Source: CAXXHQ01 sp963665265 (GTDB taxonomy: Bacteria; Planctomycetota; Planctomycetia; Pirellulales; Thermoguttaceae). Taken from it: a stretch of DNA of 64,000 nucleotides. Below the pieces are notes generated by a model that was not told the origin of the DNA, did no database searches, and worked only from the letters and a program-made list of their open reading frames with translations. Each line of letters opens with the position of its first letter. Position 1 is the stretch's first letter. Made by a program: the position numbers and the translations under genes. Location of the stretch: NCBI GenBank assembly GCA_963665265.2, contig OY762224.2, positions 1,674,001 to 1,738,000 of the forward strand. Reading direction: 5' to 3'. Positions 44,301 through 53,158 of this stretch are shown here, in pieces.

Positions 44301-45830
44301 TCACGAGCCTTGACGCAATTTTGCGAATAATCGATTGTATTCGTGCTTTTTCACCGGACGAAATACGCAGCTCCCTTTAGAATCGTTCGAAGTCTGCTCC
44401 GCCGCTTCCCCCGCCGGTCGCTCCGTTATAAATGCCTTGGCGATCTGCTCCGCTTGCTTCGCTTCGGTCGCGTTTAGCGAATTGATCGAAATCGAAACCG
44501 TCGCTTGCTTGCTCGTCGATTCTTGCGATAATGCGGCGGGCGATTGCGCGGCCGTTTCGCGAGGTGCCGTAGGCGTCGTCGCTTGCGGCGGTATGTTAAA
44601 CGGGTTCGTCGATACGATCGGCGGCGCGTGAGGCGTGAAATCGGCGTAAGGCGACGACGTGTAACGCTCGCTAATCACCTCTTCCTCGTCAAACGACTCT
44701 TGGAAAGGCTTTTCCAATTCCTCGAACGAAAGCTCCAATTCCGGCTCCGCCGAAGGACCGATTACCCCGGCCGGCTTGAATTCGTCGTCCGCCTCGGCGA
44801 TCATTCGCTCGATGCGGGCGATTTGTCGTTCGGGCGGAGCGGCCTCCGCGTGCGTCTCTTGCGGCGCCTCAAAATTGAATTGCACGGAGCTCGTTTTCGG
44901 CTCGACCGTCGGTTGCGGCGCGGCCTTCGGCGCTTGCGGTTGAAGAGGCTCGTCGTCCAAACTGCCGAACTCAATTACGCTTTCAGTCGTCGTATTCGCC
45001 GTAGCCGAGACGCTCGTCGTTGGAAGCTGCTGCAAGTCCGCCCACGCCTCGTCAACCAATCCCGGCTCGACTCGGCGTTTGCCCGCCGCATAGGTCACGA
45101 GCAACGCATGATCGCAAAGCTGATTAATGACTCGCGCGATTCCCTCGGCCGTTTGATGAATGCGCAAACAAGCCTCGTCGGTGAACAGGTCGACGCCGCG
45201 ACCGCCGGCCGCGTTCGTTTGAACGCGTACGTACTCGGCCGTCTCTTCAAACGAAAACGCCTCGACGTAGCAACGCGCGGCGATCCGTTGATGGAACGAC
45301 GCCAACTTCGGCGCCGCCAAGCGTTCTTCAAGCGAATTCGTGCCGGCCAGTACGACGCGCACCGCCGGTTGACCGTTATACGCCAAGTTCGTCAACTCGC
45401 GCACGTCGTTTAATAGACCGAGCGATGCGTTCGACGCTTCGTCGAGAAGCAATACGGCCGGATTCGACTTCTCTTTATTCGTATCGAGATAGTCGAATAG
45501 CGATAATCGCAATTCTCCTTCGTCCAAGCCGCGATATGGTTGATCGAGCGAATGCAAAAACGCTTGGAAGAAAGCGCGTCGCGTGCTAATCATGCCGCAC
45601 GAAAGCGAGACGATGCGATAGGAATCCTGCAATTGCGAGGCGACCAATTGCAGCAGGAGCGTTTTGCCGGTGCCCGGCGAGCCGATCGCCGCGCCGATAC
45701 CCTCGCCGCGTTCGACGCAACGCGTTAAGACGCCGTGCGCCGCTTCGATCGACGAGGCGGGATAGTACCGTTCAATCTGCGGTACGGAAGCGAAAGGACG
45801 TGTTCGAAGACCGAAATATGCCTCGTACAT
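44301..45830 (-). CDS. ExeA-like AAA ATPase (PEP-CTERM/EPS-locus type)
   Basis: This 509-residue protein starts MYEAYFGLRTRPFASVPQ, the hallmark N-terminus of ExeA/GspA-type ATPases. Walker A is GSPGTGKT (about residue 46), Walker B 'AVLLLDEAS', then 'AGTNSLEERLAAPKLASFHQRIAARCYVEAF' and 'GIARVINQLCDHALL'. After residue 270 a low-complexity Pro/Glu/Ala-rich tail follows. Related ATPases accompany tyrosine-kinase-like proteins in exosortase-linked exopolysaccharide clusters. The ATG at 45830 is set by this conserved N-terminus. It lies 27 bp before the CpsD-like gene, same operon. Confidence 0.9.
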   Translation of the reverse strand: MYEAYFGLRTRPFASVPQIERYYPASSIEAAHGVLTRCVERGEGIGAAIGSPGTGKTLLLQLVASQLQDSYRIVSLSCGMISTRRAFFQAFLHSLDQPYRGLDEGELRLSLFDYLDTNKEKSNPAVLLLDEASNASLGLLNDVRELTNLAYNGQPAVRVVLAGTNSLEERLAAPKLASFHQRIAARCYVEAFSFEETAEYVRVQTNAAGGRGVDLFTDEACLRIHQTAEGIARVINQLCDHALLVTYAAGKRRVEPGLVDEAWADLQQLPTTSVSATANTTTESVIEFGSLDDEPLQPQAPKAAPQPTVEPKTSSVQFNFEAPQETHAEAAPPERQIARIERMIAEADDEFKPAGVIGPSAEPELELSFEELEKPFQESFDEEEVISERYTSSPYADFTPHAPPIVSTNPFNIPPQATTPTAPRETAAQSPAALSQESTSKQATVSISINSLNATEAKQAEQIAKAFITERPAGEAAEQTSNDSKGSCVFRPVKKHEYNRLFAKLRQGS

Positions 45831-46136
45831 AGCGCAAGTTCTCTCGTTTTTGCATCTTTTGCGATCGGTCGTTTTTGCCAAACTTGTTCTGGCGTAACGA
45901 GTAACGGCCGCAGGACGGGCGCAGTGAAACATTGCTTCATTCGGCGCCGGAGAGGTTCAATAATGAGCTTTGCTCTCGAAATATGCGTTAGGTAAAAGAG
46001 GCGGTAAACGCGCTATGCGAAGAAGAGGCAAAGGCGTGCGAGTGTAACCTTTCCGCTCCCTTCTTTACGGATTGCCCGTTAAAGCATCTTGGCCATGCCT
46101 GGCCAGCCTGTCCGACCTGTGGAGCGCAAGCCCCGA

Positions 46137-47831
46137 TTACCGTTCGCCGCACCCAAGGTAGAAAACGAAAACGTGTTCTTCCTCTTTTGTAGGTGGTTTA
46201 AGGCGTTTTACGGCTTCGGCCTTCAATGCGATATCGGTAAGTGCGATTTCCGACTTCGCCATTCGGCCTGAAACAGTGTCTTGGAGCGACGCGAGATAGT
46301 TGTTGCCAATATAAGGGACCGAAAGATTGTCGGCGGCAAACTGCTGCTGAGGATGCAACGGAAAGACGCCCTCAGGATTCGTTTTGTTTTGCTCAATGAC
46401 GACGTTTCCTTCAGCGTCGCAAGAGGTGACGGTTCTATCGCTTACTTCAAGTCGTTGTTTTCGTTCGGAGAAGAATACTTCGGTTTGAAACCAACTGGAG
46501 AGTTCAACCTCTATTATGGGGGTTACGCCGAAATTGACCGGATATTGATCTTTGATCGCGGGTTGTTCTTCCGGAAAACTGCCGCACGAATACCCGTTCA
46601 TTATTGTCCATGTGCCTCCGTCCTCGGAACGGCGTTTTTTCTTATTCTCATCTCGAGCGACGCTGCGAGGCGTTACGTCTCCCATGCTGTTTTTCTCATT
46701 CGATGAAATACTCTTTCGTTCCGGCGGCGCGCCATTTGCCGCATTCTCTTCATCCAAGATACATTGCATGGACAAGGGTTCCGACGCATCTAGCTGGTTG
46801 ATGACCTTCAACTTTTTGATTGCTCGTCGCAGTTGTTCGTTTGTTAAATTTGCACGGATTGTAACGTCCCATAGGTAAGGTATTTGGCCGAGAAGCTCGA
46901 CGTTTTTTTCTATCGTCGGGGAATCGGTCAATTGAACGGAATAGGTCGGGAGACGGCCGAAAATGGCGGTCTCAAAGAGCCGAACCGTGGAATCATCGCT
47001 GATTACGTGATTCAATAAGGAGCAAACGTCGATCATTCCCGTTCGATGCGGGAGATAGCTATAGTAATCGGCTGCGAGGCAGGCGACGCGGAATTCCATC
47101 GGAATGTCGCAAGCGAATTCATGGCCGCGGAGAATTTTCCAACGGGTTGCGTTTTGGCGAACGATCGTCGCCGCTCCCGAATCCAAAAGTTTTTCAAGAG
47201 CCTCGTTTTTTCTAGCCTCTTCCGGCGTAGAAACTTTTTCCTCCGCGTTCAGATTCCAATGCGGTTGCTTGTCGGCGAAACCGATCGTGATTTCCAGTCG
47301 TGGCGTCGATTCTTTTGTTTTCTTTTCGCCGAGCGGGATTGTGAGCGTTTCGCCGAATTTCACAAAGTCGAATACCCGTCGCTTCGTGACATCAACTTGC
47401 GGGACTTGAATTGTCGTGTTTGAAGAGATCGTTTTTGTGTCGCGATCGGTGATGTTCGTGAGTTCGGCCGAGACGTTAATCGAGACGCCGCCGCCAGGGG
47501 CGTATGGGAATAGAACGACGTCGGCTTTCAACCCTTCGTCAATAGTCGCAATCTGCGGTTGCTGGGCCGAAGCGTCAGGATGCGATGGATCGCTTAGCGA
47601 AGTCACGCCCGTGACGAAAGGAGCCGGAGAAACGTTAGAGAAAACGCCCTTTTCGGCGCTGGCTAAATGCAATTTCGGAAACAGAACGACCGAACCGTCG
47701 GCGTTCACTTGGCGGCAAAGAACCGTATAGCGAGTCTCCCCTCGTTTCGTTGTTCCTTTTTGTTCGCCTGCGGTAGATAAGGAGGCGGACGCGCATATCA
47801 AGACGTACAGCATACCGACTGCGAGACGCAT
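46137..47831 (-). CDS. Exported protein with secretin-like central segment
   Basis: This 564-residue protein has a signal peptide (cleavage near STAGE). The region around residues 100-185 ('GGGVSINVSAELTNI...IQVPQVDVTKRRVFDFVKFGETLTIPLG') resembles the short beta-domain of secretins (VPxV..R...V..G.T..IG). The rest is not recognised and lacks the membrane-gate region of true secretins. It ends in a Lys/Glu-rich segment. A/T-ending codons look more frequent than in most neighbours. Possible envelope protein. The 45831-46136 gap before the ExeA gene holds only short palindromes. Confidence 0.7.
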   Translation of the reverse strand: MRLAVGMLYVLICASASLSTAGEQKGTTKRGETRYTVLCRQVNADGSVVLFPKLHLASAEKGVFSNVSPAPFVTGVTSLSDPSHPDASAQQPQIATIDEGLKADVVLFPYAPGGGVSINVSAELTNITDRDTKTISSNTTIQVPQVDVTKRRVFDFVKFGETLTIPLGEKKTKESTPRLEITIGFADKQPHWNLNAEEKVSTPEEARKNEALEKLLDSGAATIVRQNATRWKILRGHEFACDIPMEFRVACLAADYYSYLPHRTGMIDVCSLLNHVISDDSTVRLFETAIFGRLPTYSVQLTDSPTIEKNVELLGQIPYLWDVTIRANLTNEQLRRAIKKLKVINQLDASEPLSMQCILDEENAANGAPPERKSISSNEKNSMGDVTPRSVARDENKKKRRSEDGGTWTIMNGYSCGSFPEEQPAIKDQYPVNFGVTPIIEVELSSWFQTEVFFSERKQRLEVSDRTVTSCDAEGNVVIEQNKTNPEGVFPLHPQQQFAADNLSVPYIGNNYLASLQDTVSGRMAKSEIALTDIALKAEAVKRLKPPTKEEEHVFVFYLGCGER

Positions 47832-48033
47832 TGTTCTGCTCCTTTAGGAGGGATAGAAGATGATTGCCTCGGTGCGATCTCAGAATTGCCGCACGAATCA
47901 TAAAAAAGATGTAAGAATCGGTCAATCGCGGATTGACGGCAAGAAACGCGAACGCCCAGGCGGTTTGGCCTGGGCGAGCATATGTCGTATAGCGCATGCA
48001 CGGCGTGCATAAAGAACGGCGGCGCGATTGCAA

Positions 48034-48186
48034 TTAGCCGTTGCGCGTGCTCCCCTTCTTCGGGCGGCCGGCGGGCGAAGCGCAACGCTTGCAACGCACG
48101 ACTTGCGTGTTGAGCTTGGCGCCGCATTTCGGGCAGCGACGTTCCTTGAGTTTCATGACGAATTTCGTTCGCGGTCGAAGTCCCAT
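48034..48186 (-). CDS. 50-residue zinc-ribbon protein
   Basis: This frame reads MGLRPRTKFVMKLKERR, then CPKCGAKL, seven residues, CKRC, and a basic tail ending RPKKGSTRNG. The two CxxC knuckles should bind zinc; the high Arg/Lys content suggests nucleic-acid or ribosome binding. It is shorter than usual gene-finder limits but has coherent codons. A hairpin (CCCAGGC/GCCTGGG, 47951-47971) lies just after the stop. It is the kind of tiny conserved protein likely to be missed in automated annotation. Confidence 0.7.
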   Translation of the reverse strand: MGLRPRTKFVMKLKERRCPKCGAKLNTQVVRCKRCASPAGRPKKGSTRNG

Positions 48187-48330
48187 TCTGTTTCACTTCC
48201 TCGTAAATATCTTTGTTAATAATGCGTAGTTCGTTTTGCCAGTTGTCGTCAATACTGGATTGCCAGCGTGTTTTCCCGAAGGGTAAACACGCGACGCATT
48301 AGGACGCGACTCACAACTGGCCCTAAAAAG

Positions 48331-48405
<75 letters not shown>

Positions 48406-48530
48406 CAAGCCTATCAATCATATCGGAACGTCTCGACTGCCGCAATTGGGGGAAATCGGTCTTTATCCCCACCTTCAGGTTGTAAGGTTCCGTATCCCTT
48501 TCCCCTATGCCCCATTCCCCACGCCCTACT

Positions 48531-49667
48531 CTATCCCGCTCGGCTCTTCTTTTCCGGACGGTGCGGAGCGCAGATGATTCCCTGGATCATTTCGAATTCG
48601 TCGTGGTTGCGAAAGTGGATCACCAGCTTGCCGCGACCTCGGGCGTTCGCCCGAATTTGCACCTTCTTTATGCCCAAGGCAGTGCGGAATTCCTGTTCCA
48701 ACTGCGCGATATGCTCGTCCGACTGACGCGGCGTCCGCGACGTGTTTCCTTCGCGATCGACCACGGCCAACGGTTCTTCGTTGGCGTCGTCAATCATCTC
48801 TTGCACCATCGCTTCGGTCTGTCGAACGTTCAAGCCTTCCTTCTTAATCCGTTCGCAAAACGCGATTTGTTCGCGCTCCTCGCCGAGCGGTAAAAGCGCC
48901 CGGGCGTGCCCTTGCGTTATCTCGCCTTTGCGAAGCGATTTTTGCACGGCCGACGGAAGCTCAAGCAAGCGGATCAAATTGGCGATCGTCGAACGATCGA
49001 TATTCAATCGTGCGGCCAAATCGTCTTGCGTGCAGCCGTATTGTTCCAAATAGCGTTGGAACGAGGCCGCCTTTTCCAGCGGATTCAGGTCTTTGCGTTG
49101 CAAGTTTTCAATGATCGCCAACTCGGCCGATTGCCTATCGTCGGCCTCGACGATGTGGATCGGCGCCTCGGTCCAACCGGCCAGCTCCGCCGCGCGCAAA
49201 CGACGTTCGCCGGCGATGAGTTGAAATCGGCCTCCGACCTCGCGCACCACGATCGGTTGCAGCAAGCCGTGCTCGGCAATGCTTTCCGACAACGCTTGTA
49301 ATTCTTGCGGATCGAATTCTTGCCGAGGTTGCGCGGGATTCCGTTCGATGTCGGCGATTCGCGCCGTTTGCGGTCCGAACGAAGGCGCCTCCTCCTCCAG
49401 TTGCCGTTGCTGTTGCGGCTGCGCACGAAGCGCGGAGCTTGGCGTTTCAGCGCCGAACGCTTGGCCCGGCGGAACGGCCAGCATCTCGCGCGGATGATCG
49501 GCGAACGGTTGCACGGCAGGCTGCCGTGAGTCGAGTCCGACGTACGAGGCGTCGAACGCGCCGGCCGGTTGACGATTGAACTGCGCCGAAGCGTTTGGTT
49601 CGTTCCTTGCCGGAAGATTGCCTAACAACGCCTCGAGTCCTCGGCCTAGTCTTCTTTCCTTAGTCAC
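48531..49667 (-). CDS. parB: Chromosome partitioning protein ParB
   Basis: This 378-residue protein starts from GTG at 49667 (MTKERRLGRGLEALLGN, the classic ParB N-terminus). The core has 'PRQEFDPQELQALSESI', the CTPase/clamp motif 'LIAGERRLRAAELAGW', 'ENLQRKDLNPLEKA', and a helix-turn-helix 'TQDDLAARLNIDRSTIANLIRLLELP'. The C-terminal domain 'RGKLVIHFRNHDEFEMI' is for dimerisation. ParB binds parS and spreads on DNA. A Gln-rich insert (about 70-95) is unusual. It overlaps parA by 8 bp and three parS sites lie nearby. Confidence 0.97.
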   Translation of the reverse strand: MTKERRLGRGLEALLGNLPARNEPNASAQFNRQPAGAFDASYVGLDSRQPAVQPFADHPREMLAVPPGQAFGAETPSSALRAQPQQQRQLEEEAPSFGPQTARIADIERNPAQPRQEFDPQELQALSESIAEHGLLQPIVVREVGGRFQLIAGERRLRAAELAGWTEAPIHIVEADDRQSAELAIIENLQRKDLNPLEKAASFQRYLEQYGCTQDDLAARLNIDRSTIANLIRLLELPSAVQKSLRKGEITQGHARALLPLGEEREQIAFCERIKKEGLNVRQTEAMVQEMIDDANEEPLAVVDREGNTSRTPRQSDEHIAQLEQEFRTALGIKKVQIRANARGRGKLVIHFRNHDEFEMIQGIICAPHRPEKKSRAG

Positions 49668-50406
49668 GTTCCATCACCTCCATGCAAAGTTCTATATACG
49701 CGTTGCATCCCCTAGAGCGAGGGGAGTAGTCCATGACCGTCTTTCCATGGCTGGGCGCTTCGGAAACGGCCACGTCGCGGGGAATTACCGTTTGAAATAC
49801 AATGTCGCCGAAAAATTCTCGCACTTCGCAATCGACCTCTCGCGTCAACTCCAAACTCGGATCATACATCGTCAGCACGATCCCGCCGAACTGCAATTGG
49901 TTCGGCTCGTTCGCCATCACGTCGCGAATCACTTCGATCATCTGCGTGAGACCTTCCATAGCGAAGTATTCGCACTGGATCGGCATCATCACTTCGTTCG
50001 AGCAAGCTAGCGCGGTGCGCGTCAGCGGGCCGAGCGAAGGCGGGCAATCGATCAACACATAGTCGTAGGCGTTGAAGCCTCCGCTTAGTTGTTCGCGAAT
50101 ACGGGCGGTTTGCCGACGATCGTCGCGTGTGAGTAATTCCACATCGCGGAAACTGCGACAGCCGGGAAGCACATCAAGCCGCTCAATGTCCGTTGCACAG
50201 ATTCCTTGACGCAACGGTGCGCAAACGGCCAACGGATGATCGACGATCGGCTGTCGACCGAGTCCGGTCGTTGCATTGCATTGCGGATCGAGATCAACGA
50301 GGAGCGTGCGCGAACCCGCCTTGGCCAGCGAACCGGCCAAATTGACGGCGGTGGTCGTTTTTCCCACGCCGCCCTTCTGGTTTGCCACGCAGAAGACTCG
50401 AACCAC
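49660..50406 (-). CDS. parA: Chromosome partitioning ATPase ParA/Soj
   Basis: This 248-residue deviant Walker ATPase has 'VFCVANQKGGVGKTTTAVNLA' (P-loop), 'LLVDLDPQCNATTGLG' (Walker A') and 'YDYVLIDCPPSLGPLTRTAL' (Walker B). It uses ATP-dependent DNA binding to move ParB-parS complexes. The start is GTG 50406, set by AAGGAGG six bases upstream; upstream in-frame extension would include a parS site and repeats and is non-coding. The following parB overlaps it. Confidence 0.97.
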   Translation of the reverse strand: MVRVFCVANQKGGVGKTTTAVNLAGSLAKAGSRTLLVDLDPQCNATTGLGRQPIVDHPLAVCAPLRQGICATDIERLDVLPGCRSFRDVELLTRDDRRQTARIREQLSGGFNAYDYVLIDCPPSLGPLTRTALACSNEVMMPIQCEYFAMEGLTQMIEVIRDVMANEPNQLQFGGIVLTMYDPSLELTREVDCEVREFFGDIVFQTVIPRDVAVSEAPSHGKTVMDYSPRSRGCNAYIELCMEVMERD

Positions 50407-50575
50407 GAACGGCCTCCTTGCCTCTCCGCCGGAACCTTCCATAGCATCCGGCAATCGGGGCGGATTGTAACCGCAGAGCGCTTTTTCTGGAAATGGCAGT
50501 TTTTTGGGAAGGATTAAGGTTAGGATCGGGGTGGCCGTAGGGTGCCCTCGCCCGCAAATATTCCGAAATCGCCCC

Positions 50576-50591
50576 CGTTTCACGTGAAACG
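50576..50591. other. parS site 1
   Basis: CGTTTCACGTGAAACG is a perfect 16-bp palindrome matching the parS core GTTTCACGTGAAAC, 170 bp upstream of parA. Confidence 0.95.
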
Positions 50592-50910
50592 CGCTTTCCT
50601 CATTCCCAGGCTCCGCCTGGGAATGATTTGTTACGAGGCTCTGCCTCGCCGACAATCTGGCAATGCTCGTCCGAGTCAGAAAAACGAAAATTGCCGGCTT
50701 CATAGTCCCGAAGGGACGTCATATTGAAGCCGTGGGCGTTAGCCCACGGAACTTGATCTCCGGCAATGAAAGCCCCTTTAGGGGCGGCAGAACCAACTGC
50801 TTTACAAAAATGACGTTTCAGTTGACGCTAACGGAAGCCAGATAGGCCCCCTGATGGCCAAATTCGCATCATAGGCTCAGCCTCGTCTGAAATCTCGCCC
50901 CGACCGACCC

Positions 50911-50926
50911 CGTTTCATGTGAAACG
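50911..50926. other. parS site 2 (one central mismatch)
   Basis: CGTTTCATGTGAAACG differs from site 1 only in the central CACGTG, here CATGTG. It lies just downstream of the RelE-like toxin gene. Confidence 0.85.
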
Positions 50927-50960
50927 ATGCAAAGAATTCCGAAAATGCCGATTTATGAAA

Positions 50961-51224
50961 CTACGATAGCAGCTTATCGTATTCCGCATGCGAGCCTATC
51001 CAGAACCAAACGATTCCTTCCGGCTTCTCTAAGCCCAGGGCACGATAGTGGATTCCAACTCGAACGGCCCACAGATGCTTTGGCGAGCCGATTTTTTTAA
51101 GCCGCAGAGAAGTGTGGTGCGGATCCGAAAGCAGCAAGCGATGGCATTTATCCGCCAACTCCCGCACGTCTTTGGGTAATCGGTCGTAGCAGTGCCAAAA
51201 GCTTGGCAGCGTGAAATGCTTCAT
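50961..51224 (-). CDS. RelE/ParE-superfamily toxin
   Basis: This 87-residue protein has 'FWHCYDRLPKDVRELADKCHRLLLSDPHHTSLRLKKIG' and 'LWAVRVGIHYRALGL...IVWFWIGSHAEYDKLL', the usual RelE-fold strands with basic and Tyr/His residues of mRNA-cleaving toxins. It overlaps the upstream antitoxin by ATGA, the common antitoxin-first order. It is positioned between parS sites 2 and 3. Confidence 0.9.
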   Translation of the reverse strand: MKHFTLPSFWHCYDRLPKDVRELADKCHRLLLSDPHHTSLRLKKIGSPKHLWAVRVGIHYRALGLEKPEGIVWFWIGSHAEYDKLLS

Positions 51225-51418
51225 AGAGGTCGAGTCAGTCCTTGGCGATACTCGGCCTCCGCCTTTTCTATAACGGAATCGAGACGACCTGCCGCAAGAT
51301 CATTCTCAATCTGTTTATCCCAGGCCTTGTCATGATAGTCCTGGATCCAAGCCATGAGTTCGGCAAACTCTTTGGCAGGGAGTTGAGCAATGGCCGATTC
51401 AATTTCCGCAATGCTCAT
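51221..51418 (-). CDS. Small antitoxin of the RelE-type module
   Basis: This 65-residue protein (MSIAEIESAIAQLPAKEFAELMAWIQDY...) is helical and acidic with a C-terminal segment likely to wrap the toxin. It resembles other small antitoxins found upstream of RelE/ParE genes. GAGGAG lies eight bases before ATG 51418; a longer frame starting at 51655 crosses parS and is not favoured. Confidence 0.85.
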   Translation of the reverse strand: MSIAEIESAIAQLPAKEFAELMAWIQDYHDKAWDKQIENDLAAGRLDSVIEKAEAEYRQGLTRPL

Positions 51419-51571
51419 TTGAGAAACTCCTCGGAGAACTCGACTGTTCGCAACCTTACCCAGTATTCTACCATACTCGCTCAGGAATTGCGAAGCGGTT
51501 GCATTGACTACGACCGAGGTGAAACGAGAGAGATACATTGAAATTGCCCGCAAAGATTCCAAAACCGTCCC

Positions 51572-51587
51572 CGTTTCACGTGAAACG
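51572..51587. other. parS site 3
   Basis: CGTTTCACGTGAAACG is identical to parS site 1 over 16 bp, 1 kb upstream of it. Confidence 0.95.
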
Positions 51588-51692
51588 CGATCGATTTCCC
51601 CTCTGTTCCGTCCAATAAAAAACCGTGGACCTGGCGAATTCTCCGCCCGATCCACGGTTCCGTGTTTTCAACCGTGTTATTTAGACAGTCGT

Positions 51693-52997
51693 CTATTCTA
51701 ACGGGTTCATGACCAAGCCGCTCAAAAGCTTCGGATAGAAGTAGGTGCTCTTCGCCGGCATCCGTTCGCCTTGCAAGCTGATTTGCCGAACGTGTTCGAC
51801 CGTGGCCGGCATGACCAACGCGGCAAGCGGATACTCACCCGTCTTCAATCCTTCGACCACTTCTTCGACCAAATGCACGTAGCCGGGCTTGGGCAAATCT
51901 TTTCCGCCCAACAATTCGCCGATCAAGAGTCGGTGCAGCAACGCCACCCCCAGGCTTTGCCATTCGGCGTTATGTTCCTTCGCCGCTTCGGCCATCTTCG
52001 CCTTGCCCGCCTCGGTCAATTCGGCCAATGTCCAGCGACCGTCCTTCTTCGTATACAGACCGATCAACCCTTGCGCGTCGAGCGTTTCAATCTCTTCCCA
52101 AACGCTCGGAGCGGCGTCAGCCCCTTCCCCCGCGATTCGGCACGTGAAGCAGTCGCCCAGCTTGGCCGCCAATTCCTCGGCCGTCATCTCCGGCAAGCCT
52201 TTGAATAAACGGTGCGTCGGCAATACGATCAAGCCGGGATCTTCCATCGCCACGTACATCATCATTACGAAGTTCGACGGATGCGTCGTCGGCGATACGC
52301 CGGTGTCGCCGATCTCGTCGCGATACTTGCACGCGGTCTCGTAACGATGGTGACCGTCGGCGATGAACAACGGCTTCGGGCCCATCAACCCCGTTAACGT
52401 CGAAATCGTCGTAGCGTCGGTAATCGCCCAAAGACGATGCTTGACTCCCAAGTGATCGACCGCCACGACCGGCGTCTTGTCGGCCACGGCCGCGTCGAGC
52501 AAAGCCCCCGTCGCGTTCTCCGCGTCGGGATACAATCCGAAGATCGGGCTCAAATTCATCTTCGTTACGTGCATCAACATCAAACGGTCGGCCTTCGGGC
52601 CAGGCATCGTCTCTTCATGCGGAAAGACTTGCCCTTCGCCGAAACGGCTGATCCGATGCCGTGCCATAAATCCGCGTCGAGTGTAAGTCCGGCCGGCGTA
52701 GTCGTAGTCTTGGTAATATACGTAGATTGCCGGTTCGCCTTCCGACGACAAAATGCCGTCCGCAAGCCACGACTTCAAAAACTTCTGCGCCCGGGTATAG
52801 CGGTTGTTCGACGCATCGTCGTCGCCCGGCTCAATCTTGTTGAAGTCGATCCGAACGAAATTGTTCGGATGCTGCGCGTAGAGCTTGTCGAGAAACTCCG
52901 GGCTGATCACGTCATACGGAGGCGATGTTACTTCGCTCAACGAACCGACTCGACCAAGATTATAACGAACGCCGTTGAAGGCTTGTATTTCTGCCAT
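51693..52997 (-). CDS. DUF1015 family protein
   Basis: This 434-residue protein matches DUF1015: 'ALN/AFNGVRYN', 'VTSPPYDVISPEFLDKLYAQHPNNFVRIDF', 'RRGFMARHRIS...GQVFPHEETMPGPKADRL', and 'LFIADGHHRYETACKYRDE'. This family is widespread in bacteria and some archaea; its biochemical role remains unclear. The DGHHRY motif is strictly conserved. It is placed near ahcY and trpF, but gaps of 160 bp or more do not support an operon. Confidence 0.95.
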   Translation of the reverse strand: MAEIQAFNGVRYNLGRVGSLSEVTSPPYDVISPEFLDKLYAQHPNNFVRIDFNKIEPGDDDASNNRYTRAQKFLKSWLADGILSSEGEPAIYVYYQDYDYAGRTYTRRGFMARHRISRFGEGQVFPHEETMPGPKADRLMLMHVTKMNLSPIFGLYPDAENATGALLDAAVADKTPVVAVDHLGVKHRLWAITDATTISTLTGLMGPKPLFIADGHHRYETACKYRDEIGDTGVSPTTHPSNFVMMMYVAMEDPGLIVLPTHRLFKGLPEMTAEELAAKLGDCFTCRIAGEGADAAPSVWEEIETLDAQGLIGLYTKKDGRWTLAELTEAGKAKMAEAAKEHNAEWQSLGVALLHRLLIGELLGGKDLPKPGYVHLVEEVVEGLKTGEYPLAALVMPATVEHVRQISLQGERMPAKSTYFYPKLLSGLVMNPLE

Positions 52998-53039
52998 GAC
53001 TTACTTGTTGCAAGGGATGTTTTTTGGTATCTACCAGGA

Positions 53040-53136
53040 GGACAGGCATTCCTGCCTGTCCGTTTAGCCGCAACGCCGAAGGCGTGCCTTTGACCTTCAC
53101 TGGTTTGTAGCGGTGCGTGCTTGCACGCACCGCTAC
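53040..53136. repeat. Two extragenic palindromes between ahcY and the DUF1015 gene
   Basis: GGACAGGCA/TGCCTGTCC at 53040-53061 and GTAGCGGTGCGTGC/GCACGCACCGCTAC at 53107-53136, the latter a perfect 14-bp stem with a 2-nt loop. They may end the ahcY transcript, but no T run follows. Confidence 0.6.
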
Positions 53137-53158
53137 GCCGCTTGAAGCTGCCCGCTCT

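Larger units (their letters stand above)
50407..50960. other. parA upstream region: two parS sites and a hairpin island
   Basis: Holds parS sites at 50576-50591 and 50911-50926. Between them are short hairpins CATTCCCAGG/CCTGGGAATG (50601-50625), CGAGGC/GCCTCG (50634-50648), GTCCC/GGGAC (50705-50717), CCGTGGGC/GCCCACGG (50730-50749) and GCCCC/GGGGC (50772-50785). No gene is supported. Confidence 0.75.
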
